Shown here: positions 38,030-46,957 of the stretch, one piece after another | Layout of the letters: the number at the start of each line of letters is the position of its first letter | Numbering within the stretch: the first letter of the stretch is position 1 | Assembly: GCF_900113955.1 (NCBI RefSeq) | Contig: NZ_FORH01000002.1 | Span: forward strand, 124,001-188,000 | Direction of reading: 5' to 3' | Origin: Celeribacter neptunius | Lineage (GTDB): Bacteria; Pseudomonadota; Alphaproteobacteria; Rhodobacterales; Rhodobacteraceae | DNA: 64,000 nucleotides | Translations under genes and position numbers: made by a program | Notes under the pieces: generated by a model | Databases searched by the model: none | What the model was told of the DNA's origin: nothing | Seen by the model: only the letters and a program-made list of their open reading frames with translations

Positions 38030-39189
38030 TGGGTGCGGTCCTTTGACTGAAACAGCGGAATGCAGGACGTGATCCAGCGCGCGATGGCGCAGAGTTTCGC
38101 GTCCTCGCCCTTGCGGCCGACGATCTGCAACCCGATGGGCAGACCGGCATTGTTGCGCGCGGGCAATGTGAGAGCGGGGTGACCCGAGAGGTTGAAGGGC
38201 CTCTGATAGCGGGTGAGCGAAAGCACGTTTTGCGGGTCTTTCGCCGCATCGAGTGTCGGCGGCACCATGGGCAACGAGGGCGTGACCAGCGCATCATAAC
38301 GGCTGAGCAGCGCATCGACCTCGGCGGTGAAACGGGTGCGGATCTCTTCCGCCTCGGCCAGCTGTGCTGCGCTCACCGTCTGCGCCTTGGCGAGACGGGC
38401 GGCGATGTCAGGGCCAAAAGGCGCGCCGCGATCAAGCATCGGCCCGAATTCCTGCGCCATCTCATGCGACATGACGACCATGCCGGCGTCAAAGGCTGCC
38501 TCGAATGAGGGCAGCAGCTCATAGGGCATATCAGGATAGGCATCCATCAGCGCATAGACCAGCGGATCGCCGACCTCGGGCGCCACGCCTTCGGATTTGA
38601 TCCGCCCGAGCTTGGGCGCGTGGATTAGGGTCTCGGCCTGGAAGCTCGGATCGATCGCCGCCATGCCCCGGGTCAGCATTTCCATGTCGCGGGCGAGAAT
38701 GCCCGGGCAATCGAGCGAACTGTGGCGCGGGGTCAGGCCCTTGCGGCTCACCCGTCCGAATGTGGGTTTGATGCCGAAGACGCCGCAACAGGTGGCGGGC
38801 TGACGGATCGAGCCGCCGGTGTCGGTCCCCACCGCGAAATCGCAGAGCCCGGCGGCCACGGCGACCGCGGAGCCCGAGGACGAGCCGCCCGGAATACGGT
38901 CCGGCCAGATCGGATTGACCGGCGTGCCGGTGAAACCATTCACCCCGGTCATGCCGAAAGCAAGCTCATGCATATTGGCCTTGCCCACGATCTTGCAACC
39001 TGCGTCGAGCAGTGCCCCGACGATCTCTGCATGCTCGGTTGCCGGGACAGCCCCGGCGAAAGCCGCTGAGCCACAGCCGGTGACGGTGCCCGTGATATCG
39101 ATGCAATCTTTGACGGCCACACGTGGTCCATCGCCCCCGAGGTCGAGGGCCTGAACCAGCGCGGCGTTGCGGCTGGCAGGTGCGTTCAT
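38026..39189 (-). CDS. iacH: Amidase-signature hydrolase, IacH-like
   Basis: This 387-residue amidase has the Ser-cisSer-Lys triad: Lys in VAVKDCID, Ser in GGSSSGSAVAVA and the nucleophile Ser in GTDTGGSIRQPA. In iac loci IacH may act on indoleacetamide or an amide intermediate. It is the first gene of the iacHABCDEFG transcript, behind two operator copies. Confidence 0.88.
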   Translation of the reverse strand: MNAPASRNAALVQALDLGGDGPRVAVKDCIDITGTVTGCGSAAFAGAVPATEHAEIVGALLDAGCKIVGKANMHELAFGMTGVNGFTGTPVNPIWPDRIPGGSSSGSAVAVAAGLCDFAVGTDTGGSIRQPATCCGVFGIKPTFGRVSRKGLTPRHSSLDCPGILARDMEMLTRGMAAIDPSFQAETLIHAPKLGRIKSEGVAPEVGDPLVYALMDAYPDMPYELLPSFEAAFDAGMVVMSHEMAQEFGPMLDRGAPFGPDIAARLAKAQTVSAAQLAEAEEIRTRFTAEVDALLSRYDALVTPSLPMVPPTLDAAKDPQNVLSLTRYQRPFNLSGHPALTLPARNNAGLPIGLQIVGRKGEDAKLCAIARWITSCIPLFQSKDRTQ

Positions 39190-39254
39190 GGTCTTTCCCT
39201 GTTGTCCCGCCCGTCAGAGGATCTGTTCAGGCGAGCTGTCGTTCGTTGCGACTA

Positions 39255-39276
39255 TTTACAGTAACTTTCACGTAAA
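39255..39276. promoter_or_regulatory. 22-bp operator, copy A (iacH promoter)
   Basis: The halves TTTACAGTAAC and TTTCACGTAAA form an imperfect palindrome (TTTAC / GTAAA ends, AA / TT inner). It covers the predicted -10 of the iacH promoter, a position typical of a repressor site. Confidence 0.65.
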
Positions 39277-39291
39277 ATTCTCCCCCGTCAA
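39263..39291 (-). promoter_or_regulatory. Predicted sigma-70 promoter of iacH operon
   Basis: TTGACG (39291-39286) and AAAGTT (39268-39263) are spaced 17 bases apart, 74 bases upstream of the iacH start. The sequence CTATTTACAGTAA through CCCGTCAAG is largely shared with the aldolase promoter region. Confidence 0.55.
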
Positions 39292-39354
39292 GGAAAAAGA
39301 AAACCGAACCCTGCACTATTTGCGCAAGGCGTAAATTTCCTGATCCGGGAATGA

Positions 39355-39376
39355 TTTAGGGTAACTTTACCGCAAA
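39355..39376. promoter_or_regulatory. 22-bp operator, copy B
   Basis: The halves TTTAGGGTAAC and TTTACCGCAAA contain the palindrome GGTAA-CT-TTACC with TTT/AAA ends. It matches copy A at 17 of 22 positions and begins exactly 100 bases from it, so two dimers could contact by looping. Confidence 0.6.
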
Positions 39377-39632
39377 TTTTCCCGGCATGCCCCGAGAAAG
39401 CGCGCGGAAAAAATATGCAGTTTCGGATTTCAGGCGCCCTCAAAGTGAGTCGCACGGAGAGTCATCCCGCGCAGACAAATCGAGGCAGCGCGCCCGGCGG
39501 CGCATGCCAGCGGGATGAGAAATTCCGAGTGGGTCACGGCCGGTCCGCAAAGTGGCGCGACCGGGGGTGCCTCTCTGATCTGACGCAATAGTTCAGTTCA
39601 GCGCAGCTCCGATCGGAGCGGAGCGGAGCGGC

Positions 39633-41141
39633 TCAGATGACCATGCAGACGGTCTTGTTCTCGAGATAATTGTCGAGCCCCTGTGCGCCGTTTTCGACGC
39701 CCCAGCCGGAGGTTTTCATGCCGCCTTTCGGCAATTCCGGCGAGAAATAGCTGTGGCAATTGACCCAGACCGTGCCCGCGCGCACCGCCGCCGAGAGCCG
39801 ATGCGCCGAGGACAGGCTTTCGGTCCAGACCGACGCGGCAAGCCCGTATTCCGTGTCATTGGCCATGGCGATCACCTCATCGGCGTGATCGAACGGCGTC
39901 AGCGTGGTGACGGGGCCGAAGATCTCTTCGCGCATCAGCGCCATATCGGGCGTCACATGCGCCAGAACCGTCGGGCGGTAGAAGGCCGGATGCTCCGCAT
40001 TGCCCTGCCCGCCCGCGAGAACCTCGGCGCCCTCTTGGCGCCCGGCCTCGACCATCCCCGCCACCCGCGCGGCATGGGCCGGGTTGATCAGCGGCCCGAG
40101 ATCGCTCCCCGGGGCGAGCCCGTGCCCCAGACGCAGCGCGCCCGCGGCCTTGGCAAAGCCCTCGGCGAAAGCGTCATAGATTTTGCGATGCACATAGACC
40201 CGCGAGGCGGCGACACAAACCTGACCGGAATTGCCGAAGATCCCCCGCGCCACCCCCGGCACGGCCAAGGCAAGATCGGCATCCTCCAGGACGATCGCCG
40301 GGGATTTGCCGCCAAGCTCCAGGGTCAGCTTCTTGAGATTGCCCTGGGCCGATCCCAAAAGGTGCCGCCCGATCTCGGTCGAACCGGTAAAGGCGACTTT
40401 CGCCACGCCCGAATGGGTGCCGAGCGCCTCGCCCACCTCGTGTCCGAAGCCGGTCAAAAGATTGACGACCCCGGCAGGTACCCCGGCCTCTTCGAGCAAC
40501 TCGCAAAGGCGCACAGCGGTCAACGAGGTCTCTTCCGCCGGTTTCAGGATCACCGTACAGCCCGCGCAAAGCGCCGGCGCCAGTTTCATCGCCGCCATCA
40601 GCAGCGGCGAATTCCACGGCACGATGGCCGCGACCACACCGACGGGTTCGCGCCTTGTGTAGGCCATCACCTGTTTGCCCTCGGGCGCATAACCGATTGA
40701 GGGGGTAATGGTCTGGCCGCCCAACTTGGTGGCATAGCCCACGTAATAGCGAAACTGCGCAATCGCGCCGTTCAGCTCGCCAAACCGCGCCGTGGCATAG
40801 GTCTTGCCCTGATCGAGACATTCGAGCTCGGCCAGCTCATCGGCATGGGCCTCGATCAGATCAGCGATCCGCCACAGGAGCGCCTGACGCGCTGCCGGCA
40901 GCATCTGCGCCCAGTCCGGCGCGGAAAGCGCGCGAGTGGCCGCCGCCACCGCCTCATCGGCCTCATCCTGACCGGCGCGCGACAGCCGCGTCAGCAAGCC
41001 CCCCGTGGCCGGGTCATGGCTGTCGAAAGTCTCTGACAACACGCGCCAGTCGCCCCCGATCCAGACCGGCTGCACCGCGCGCGCGAGAAAGGCTTTCGCG
41101 CCTTCGGTCTTGAGGGCGGGGGCGGTCACGGTGATCGTCAT
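39633..41141 (-). CDS. Aldehyde dehydrogenase (NAD-dependent family)
   Basis: This 502-residue ALDH has the catalytic Glu in TLELGGKSP, the nucleophilic Cys in GNSGQVCVAASR, and VAFTGSTEIGR of the NAD site. The start at 41141 overlaps the stop of the 2Fe-2S subunit gene; the frame is open further upstream but lacks support. It is the last gene of the minus-strand LysR-linked operon. A substrate could be the aldehyde released by the split ThDP decarboxylase, or formaldehyde from demethylation; neither can be decided here. Confidence 0.92.
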   Translation of the reverse strand: MTITVTAPALKTEGAKAFLARAVQPVWIGGDWRVLSETFDSHDPATGGLLTRLSRAGQDEADEAVAAATRALSAPDWAQMLPAARQALLWRIADLIEAHADELAELECLDQGKTYATARFGELNGAIAQFRYYVGYATKLGGQTITPSIGYAPEGKQVMAYTRREPVGVVAAIVPWNSPLLMAAMKLAPALCAGCTVILKPAEETSLTAVRLCELLEEAGVPAGVVNLLTGFGHEVGEALGTHSGVAKVAFTGSTEIGRHLLGSAQGNLKKLTLELGGKSPAIVLEDADLALAVPGVARGIFGNSGQVCVAASRVYVHRKIYDAFAEGFAKAAGALRLGHGLAPGSDLGPLINPAHAARVAGMVEAGRQEGAEVLAGGQGNAEHPAFYRPTVLAHVTPDMALMREEIFGPVTTLTPFDHADEVIAMANDTEYGLAASVWTESLSSAHRLSAAVRAGTVWVNCHSYFSPELPKGGMKTSGWGVENGAQGLDNYLENKTVCMVI

Positions 41142-41602
41142 GTCGTTTCGTCCTTGAGCATCTTCCGCGCCAGTCTGGCCCCGCGCAGGATGGAATGATA
41201 GCCGGTACAGCGGCAAATATTGCCTTCGAGCGCCTCCTCGAGGCCCGCATCCGAGGGCGCAGGATCGCGCGACAGCAACCCGGTGAGGCTCATCATCACC
41301 CCCGGGGCGCAATAGCCGCATTGGAACCCGTTCTCGATTTCCATGGCGCGGATCAGCACGGCGCCAGCAGCCAGCGTGCCGATCCCCTCGATGGTGGTGA
41401 TCTCCGAGCCCTCGATCTGCCAGCCCATCAAGAGACAGGCATTCATCGGCGCGCCATCGCAAAGCACGGTACAGGCACCACAGCGGCCGATCTCGCAACC
41501 GGCTTTGGTGCCGGTGGCGCCAATATTCTCGCGCAGCGTGGCGAGCAGCATCGCATCGGGCGCAATTTCGGCGGGCTGACCGTTGAGTGTGAACCGGATC
41601 AT
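41138..41602 (-). CDS. [2Fe-2S] subunit of xanthine-dehydrogenase-family enzyme
   Basis: This 154-residue protein has the plant-type cluster motif GCEIGRCGACTVLC and the second helical cluster motif CGYC with CRCTG. It is the electron-transfer subunit for the molybdenum protein encoded just upstream, with which it overlaps by ATGA. Together they form a two-gene version of the usual three-subunit (S-M-L) enzyme. Confidence 0.93.
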   Translation of the reverse strand: MIRFTLNGQPAEIAPDAMLLATLRENIGATGTKAGCEIGRCGACTVLCDGAPMNACLLMGWQIEGSEITTIEGIGTLAAGAVLIRAMEIENGFQCGYCAPGVMMSLTGLLSRDPAPSDAGLEEALEGNICRCTGYHSILRGARLARKMLKDETT

Positions 41603-44600
41603 CGCGCCGCCTCCATCAGATCGAGGATCATCTCCGGCGGGAAAGGCGTCACCACGGGCCAGCGCCCGATCGCATCGGCCACGGCATTGGCGATCGCCGG
41701 GGTCACCGCGCCGATGCCCAGCTCCCCCGCGCCGCGCGGCCCGAACGGATCGCCGGGGTCGAGCCCCTCATGCGCCGTCACCCGCATGGTCCCCGGCACA
41801 TCGCGCACACCCGGCATCATGTAAGTGTCGAAGTTCTTTGCCACCGGCCGGCCCTTCACCATCGGCATGTCTTCGGTCAGGGTGAACCCCACACCCTGCA
41901 CCAGCCCGCCCTCCATCTGGCCGAGATAGGAGGCCATGTCGATCACCGGACCCGCCGCCGTGTGCATCTCGAGATCGAGGATGCGCAGCGCACCGGTGAT
42001 CCGGTTGACCGCGACCCGGGCCAGGGTGGCGCCAAAGGCAAAGATGAACCGGGCATTGCCCTTGAAATAGTCGGATTTCGGGAAGGCGTAATGCGCCTGT
42101 ACCGGGGCGATCTCGCCCAGTTCGGCAAAACTCAGGACCGGCTTGGGCTGATTGAGGCGCGCCTCGCCGATGCCCCCCGGTACGATGGCAAGCTCTTCGA
42201 TCGGGCGGTGCAACAGCTCGGAAGCGCGTTCCAGCAGGGCGGCGGTGAACCCCGGGGCGGTCTCCTCCACCCCGCGCCAGACCACATAGCCGCCGCGCGA
42301 GGCGGTGGTCGAACCGCTGTCCGGCGCGCGCTTCGTGTCTCCGAAAATCGCCGAAACATCGTCGCGGCCACAGCCGAGCCGGGTCGAAATGGCAGCGTGC
42401 AGCGAGGCCACCATGCCCTGGCCGATCTCATCGAGACCGCAGCGGGCCTCGATCTTGCCGCCCTTGAGCGCCAGCGCGAAATCCGCCTCGTCCTCGGGGA
42501 TCGTGCCCAGACCATTGCCCTGGTAATTCAGCGCCATGCCGACGCCCGCGATCTCCTCCGGCCCAATCTCCTCCGACCTCATCTCCTCTGCCCCGAACTC
42601 CTTTGGCCCGAACTCCTTTGGCCCGGTCTCGCCCCCCCGCCACAGGGGCGAGGCGCCAGCTGCGTCGAGCATCTCAATGAGCCGCTCCGAGGGGGCGACT
42701 TTCTGGCCCAGAACACCCGGACTGCCGGGCCTGCGCAGGTTCAGCCGCCGCATCGCAATCGGGTCGAGCCCGACCTTCTCGGCCAGACGGTCGATCTGGC
42801 ATTCAATGGCGAAAGTCATCTGATTGGCGCCGAAGCCGCGAAACGCGCCACCGATGCCATTGTTGGTATAGGCCAGCCGCCCGCGGGCGTGGAAATTGCC
42901 AACCTCATAGGGGCCGACCACATGTTCCATCGCGGTTTCCAGAACCCCGGGCGAAAGCGAGGCATAGGCGCCGCTGTCCGAGAGCACCTCGACCTCCTGT
43001 GCCACGATCCGGCCTCGGGCATCGCAGCCGGTCTTCATCCTGAGCCACATCGGATTGCGTTTGATCCCGGCCTCGACGCTTTCCGCCCGCGACAGGTGCA
43101 GCCGGACCGGACGGCCGGATTTCTGCGCCAGAAGCGCCAGCGCCGGTTGCACCGTCAGCTCATCCTTGCCGCCGAAAGCGCCGCCGGTGGGGGACGTGAT
43201 CACCCGCAGCTTGTCCTCAGGCAGGGCCAAGATGCGCGAGAGCTGCATCCGGTCGCGCGCGCCATGCTGGCCACCGACACAAACCACCAGCCCCTCGCCC
43301 TCGGGTGCGGCCCAGCCGCCTTCGGTCTCCATGAACCCGTGCATCTGGCGCGGGGTCACGTAAGTGTCTTCGACGACATGCACCGCCTCGGCCCAGCCCG
43401 CCGCGAGATCGCCCTTGTCGTGGATCACCTCGGTGACGAGGTTGCCGCGCTCATGCACGGCGGGCGACTCCTCCGCGAGCGCAGCCTCGACAGAGGTCAC
43501 GACCGGCAGGTCTTCATAAATCACCTCGATCAGTGCAAGCGCCCGCGCCGCCGTCTCGGCATCGACGGCGGCGACGGCGGCCACCGGATCACCGGTATAG
43601 CGCACCTTGTCGGCACAGAGCGCCGGCTGGTCCTGAAACAGGATGCCGAACCCATTGAGCCCCTTGATGTCACGATGGGTGACCACGGCCGCAACACCGT
43701 CGAGCGCCTCGGCTTTGGCCGTGTCGATCGAGAGAATGCGGGCATGCGGCCGCCCGGCGCGCAGGATACGGCCCACCAGCATGTCGGGGGAACGTCTGTC
43801 GGTCAGATAGGTGAGCTCGCCGCGGATTTTCGCCGGCATGTCGGGCCGGGTGTGCCAGCGCGCCCCGCCGTCGGCGCGGGACAGTTCGGTCAGCTCTGGC
43901 GGTATCGTCGCCTTCGGGCGCGACACCGGGCGGATCGCATGACGTTCCGGCAGACCAAAGAGCCCGGCGCTCAGCGCCGCAGCGGCGACGCGTTTGCGGT
44001 AGCGCGCGGACCGGAAGGCACAATCCGGAGCGGAGATTGCCTGTTCGAGACGCTCTCGCAGGATATCGCGATCGACAGCCTCGGGCGTCTGACCGATCAG
44101 CCAGTCCTCGACCGTCTGCAAGCGTTGCGGCGGGGTGGCGCCACCACCGACGGCCAGCCGTACAGCGGTGATCTTGCCCCGCTCCAGCGTCATCGCCCCG
44201 GCGGAGGCGATGATCGAGGCGGTAAACGCCTGTCTGAGGCCAATCTTGCGCCATGTCTGCCGCGCCAGAGGGCGCAGGGTGAGATAGAGAACGATCCCTT
44301 TCGGCTCCGCGAGATAGTCGAGGATATTCACCTCGCCCTCGCGGGTCTCGACAGTGGCGTCGAGCGCGATCAGCGCCGGGATCAGACAGCCCTTGCCCCA
44401 GGCGAGATTGCCGCCCAATGTGGCCAGCCGCCGGATATTGGGCGCGGCGACATCGCGGCAGGCTTCGGAGAGGAGTGGCAGGCCAGCCTGGCGGATCTCC
44501 TCGAGCGGCGTCCCGGCGCCGATGCACAGCCCGTCGATCTCGCGATAGATCCCCATCGGCAGAAGATGACCGATCCGCACGTAATGCGCGGGCGCCACCG

Positions 44601-44709
44601 CGCCTTGGGAAAATTCGAGCTGAAAGCCGGAGCCGCCGGCGACCGGCACACCGCCCCCGGCGATCAGCGCCTCGGCCTCCGCAAGTGTCTCGGGGCGCGA
44701 GATCCTCAT
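41599..44709 (-). CDS. Fused FAD and molybdopterin subunits of xanthine-dehydrogenase-family enzyme
   Basis: This 1036-residue protein joins a CoxM-type FAD domain (residues 1 to about 265; VAGGSGFQLEF, RRLATLGGNLAWG) to a CoxL-type molybdopterin domain. The latter has GGAFGGKDE, GGAFRGFGANQ and the catalytic Glu in GAGELGIGA. Known relatives hydroxylate purines or other N-heterocycles and aldehydes. Between about residues 695 and 719 is an insertion of five pentads ending Glu-Phe/Met/Ile. The start at 44709 overlaps the previous stop. Neighbouring deaminases favour a purine-type substrate, by inference. Confidence 0.9.
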   Translation of the reverse strand: MRISRPETLAEAEALIAGGGVPVAGGSGFQLEFSQGAVAPAHYVRIGHLLPMGIYREIDGLCIGAGTPLEEIRQAGLPLLSEACRDVAAPNIRRLATLGGNLAWGKGCLIPALIALDATVETREGEVNILDYLAEPKGIVLYLTLRPLARQTWRKIGLRQAFTASIIASAGAMTLERGKITAVRLAVGGGATPPQRLQTVEDWLIGQTPEAVDRDILRERLEQAISAPDCAFRSARYRKRVAAAALSAGLFGLPERHAIRPVSRPKATIPPELTELSRADGGARWHTRPDMPAKIRGELTYLTDRRSPDMLVGRILRAGRPHARILSIDTAKAEALDGVAAVVTHRDIKGLNGFGILFQDQPALCADKVRYTGDPVAAVAAVDAETAARALALIEVIYEDLPVVTSVEAALAEESPAVHERGNLVTEVIHDKGDLAAGWAEAVHVVEDTYVTPRQMHGFMETEGGWAAPEGEGLVVCVGGQHGARDRMQLSRILALPEDKLRVITSPTGGAFGGKDELTVQPALALLAQKSGRPVRLHLSRAESVEAGIKRNPMWLRMKTGCDARGRIVAQEVEVLSDSGAYASLSPGVLETAMEHVVGPYEVGNFHARGRLAYTNNGIGGAFRGFGANQMTFAIECQIDRLAEKVGLDPIAMRRLNLRRPGSPGVLGQKVAPSERLIEMLDAAGASPLWRGGETGPKEFGPKEFGAEEMRSEEIGPEEIAGVGMALNYQGNGLGTIPEDEADFALALKGGKIEARCGLDEIGQGMVASLHAAISTRLGCGRDDVSAIFGDTKRAPDSGSTTASRGGYVVWRGVEETAPGFTAALLERASELLHRPIEELAIVPGGIGEARLNQPKPVLSFAELGEIAPVQAHYAFPKSDYFKGNARFIFAFGATLARVAVNRITGALRILDLEMHTAAGPVIDMASYLGQMEGGLVQGVGFTLTEDMPMVKGRPVAKNFDTYMMPGVRDVPGTMRVTAHEGLDPGDPFGPRGAGELGIGAVTPAIANAVADAIGRWPVVTPFPPEMILDLMEAAR
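42551..42625. repeat. Five tandem 15-bp units inside the molybdenum hydroxylase gene
   Basis: On the plus strand the units are ATCTCCTCCGGCCCA, ATCTCCTCCGACCTC, ATCTCCTCTGCCCCG and AACTCCTTTGGCCCG twice. Read in the gene they encode GPKEF, GPKEF, GAEEM, RSEEI, GPEEI. They keep frame and add an acidic loop. Confidence 0.9.
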
Positions 44710-45545
44710 GCCGCCTCCGGCGTGGTGGTGCCGAAGGTAAGGCCCTTCTGCTTGAGCCATCGGCGGTAGGCGACCGAGGAACTGTCGGCCCGGGTCGGGA
44801 TCTCGGCACGTGCCTCGAGCGGCAACAAGAGCGGGCGCTGGTTTTCGACGATGATCCGATCCTGCAGGAAGATCACCTGTTCAAAGCGCAAAAGCTGGGT
44901 CTGGGTGGCCTGCTGATCGGTCAGGTACATGACCGGGATGGCGCGCACGAGATCCTCTTCGATCGGATGGATGAACAGCGCAATCGCATCCTCCACCCCT
45001 TCCCGGTCGGGCACGACGCGGTAGAGCATGACCACAAAGGGCGACGGCACCCGGTAAGTGAGCTGGGCAAATTCACCATCGGGGCGGGTACTGGTCATCT
45101 GCGGCTGAAAGAATTTGCAGTTGGTGGCCCAGACCTCGTCCACCTCATGGCGGATTTCGGATTTGTAGCCCAGGACCTCGGTATGCGGTTCCGAGCCGAG
45201 AATATCGGTGTGGACAAAGGGGAAATGCGCCATATCGAGGAAATTCTCGACCACGCGCAGGCCGGAGGCCCGCATTTTCACCCAGCCGCAGGGCACGAAA
45301 CGCCGGGTCGCATCTTCGCTCTCGGCAATGTCGAAAATCTCCTTGTTCGGCGTACCGAGCGTGGTCCAGAGCACCCCGAATTTCTCCCGCACCGGCAGGG
45401 CGACACCGTTGCGGGTGACGCATTTGCCCGGCCCCACGGTGATCGGATGGCCCAAGAGCTTGGTCTCTTCGGCCCGGGTGAGATCGGTGAGACTCGCTAC
45501 CGCGTACCAGTCATTGAGTGCCACGGGATCCTGCGTTCCGGTCAT
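44706..45545 (-). CDS. Rieske-less Rieske-oxygenase catalytic subunit, NdmC-like
   Basis: This 279-residue protein has the mononuclear iron motif NFLDMAHFPFVH (Asp104, His107, His112) of VanA/NdmA-type oxygenases. It lacks both CxH and CxxH cluster loops. The N-terminus keeps the flanking strands of a Rieske domain (DWYAVASLTDL and EKFGVLWTTLG) with the cluster-binding part missing. Known NdmC, the N7-demethylase of caffeine catabolism, has this architecture and about this length, and takes electrons from a Rieske domain on another protein. A close paralogue is at 58668-59561. The substrate is inferred to be a methylated purine. Confidence 0.85.
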   Translation of the reverse strand: MTGTQDPVALNDWYAVASLTDLTRAEETKLLGHPITVGPGKCVTRNGVALPVREKFGVLWTTLGTPNKEIFDIAESEDATRRFVPCGWVKMRASGLRVVENFLDMAHFPFVHTDILGSEPHTEVLGYKSEIRHEVDEVWATNCKFFQPQMTSTRPDGEFAQLTYRVPSPFVVMLYRVVPDREGVEDAIALFIHPIEEDLVRAIPVMYLTDQQATQTQLLRFEQVIFLQDRIIVENQRPLLLPLEARAEIPTRADSSSVAYRRWLKQKGLTFGTTTPEAA

Positions 45546-45586
45546 TGATCGCTCCTTTCGCGTGCTTCACGCCTCAATCGGTCCAC

Positions 45587-46957
45587 TCAATCGGTCCATT
45601 GCGCCGTGCCGCCGCCATTGGCATCGAGCCAGGTCTGACGGCGGGCGAAATGCCCGGGCGCGAGCCGGGTGACCCGCTCGATGATCTCGCCCATGTCGCC
45701 GGTGACCAGACGGCCCTCATCGACACAGATCTCGCCATTGACCATGGTCATGCGCACATCGCCGCCGCGCACGGCATGGACCAGATTGTGCTGCAGGTTG
45801 AACCAGCGCCCATCGGGGAAAAACGGCGTCATCCGCGGGCTCTTGCCGTCCACGGCGATGATATCGGCCTTTTTGCCCACCTCCAGCGATCCGGTGATGG
45901 CGTCGAGCCCAACCGCCTTGGCGCCCAGAGAGGTGGCCATTTCCAGAACCGACCAGCTGTCCATCGCCGCCGCGTCCAGCTCGCGCAGCTTGCCCTTGAG
46001 CGAGGCGGTTTTCATCTCTTCGAACATGTCGAAATTGTTGTTTTCCTTCTCGCCATCGGTGCCAATCCCCACGGGTACACCGGCGGCGAGCATTTCCTTG
46101 ATCGGGGCGATGCCGGAAGCGAGTTTCATGTTCGACACCGGGTTATGGGCGACCGAGACATTGTAATCGGCGATCATCTCCACCTCTTCGGGCGAGAACC
46201 AGACCGCATGCGCGAACATCGCCAGCGGCGTCTCGAAGAAGCCGAGATCGCGGAACACCTCCATCGGTCTCTTGCCATAGCGCGTATCGAACTCCGCCAG
46301 TTCGATCTCCGCCTCGGAACAATGGGTGTGAAAGGGCACGCCGTGCTTTTTCGACAGGTCGATGGCGCGCTGCTGTCCCGCCGCGTCGGCGTAGAACAGA
46401 TGCTCGAGCCCGACCCAGACATTGACCCGGCCCTGCGCCTTGCCATGCCAGCGTTCGATCAGCCCCTCGTTCATGTCGAGCCTGTCGAAATAATCATATT
46501 CCGGATGTTCGCCGACGTAAGGCACGGCGATCAGCCGGTTGCCCAATACATCGGCAGCCCGCGCCGAGCCGTCCATATAGCGCCACATATCGACCACGGT
46601 GGTGGTGCCGGAAAGCAGGCTCTCGGCATAGGCGAGATAGCTTGCGGCCTCGGCCTCTTCCGGCAGGAGCACCCGGTGCATCGGGTTGATATGCTGGGTC
46701 AGCCAGTCCCAGACCGGCAGGTGCTCGGCGGTGCCGCGCAGAAAGCCGGAATGGGCATGGGCGTTGATCAGCCCGGGCATCAGCACGGCGCGTCCGAAAT
46801 CCTTGACCGGCACATCCGGATGGGCGGCGATCACCTCCGCCTTTGGCCCGATCATCGCGATCTCGTCGCCCTTGACCAGAATGGCCCCGTCGCAGAGGGT
46901 CTCGCGCTCCGGATTCATGGTCACGATGGCTTCGGCGCTCAGGATCAAATCGCTCAT
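45587..46957 (-). CDS. Amidohydrolase, MTA/SAH-deaminase or TrzN-like (COG0402)
   Basis: This 456-residue metal-dependent hydrolase has the metal ligands NAHAH, FHTHCSE and GTDGEKENNN. The family deaminates aminopurines and s-triazines. It is distinct from the two deaminases on the plus strand, giving the locus three COG0402 enzymes. It overlaps the GMC oxidoreductase stop by ATGA. The substrate is probably an amino-purine or similar heterocycle. Confidence 0.88.
   Translation of the reverse strand: MSDLILSAEAIVTMNPERETLCDGAILVKGDEIAMIGPKAEVIAAHPDVPVKDFGRAVLMPGLINAHAHSGFLRGTAEHLPVWDWLTQHINPMHRVLLPEEAEAASYLAYAESLLSGTTTVVDMWRYMDGSARAADVLGNRLIAVPYVGEHPEYDYFDRLDMNEGLIERWHGKAQGRVNVWVGLEHLFYADAAGQQRAIDLSKKHGVPFHTHCSEAEIELAEFDTRYGKRPMEVFRDLGFFETPLAMFAHAVWFSPEEVEMIADYNVSVAHNPVSNMKLASGIAPIKEMLAAGVPVGIGTDGEKENNNFDMFEEMKTASLKGKLRELDAAAMDSWSVLEMATSLGAKAVGLDAITGSLEVGKKADIIAVDGKSPRMTPFFPDGRWFNLQHNLVHAVRGGDVRMTMVNGEICVDEGRLVTGDMGEIIERVTRLAPGHFARRQTWLDANGGGTAQWTD

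Larger units (their letters stand above)
39190..39632 (-). promoter_or_regulatory. Regulatory region upstream of iacH
   Basis: These 443 bases hold no gene. The iacH-proximal half carries operators A and B and a sigma-70 promoter. The distal part (39380-39632) shows nothing I recognise beyond a short GGAGC-rich direct repeat next to the aldehyde dehydrogenase stop (about 39609-39631). Confidence 0.7.

Noticed and set aside
44706-45545. Rieske-less oxygenase as a truncated pseudogene
   Set aside because: A second intact paralogue has the same architecture, iron ligands are kept in both, and both are coupled to neighbours by tight spacing.
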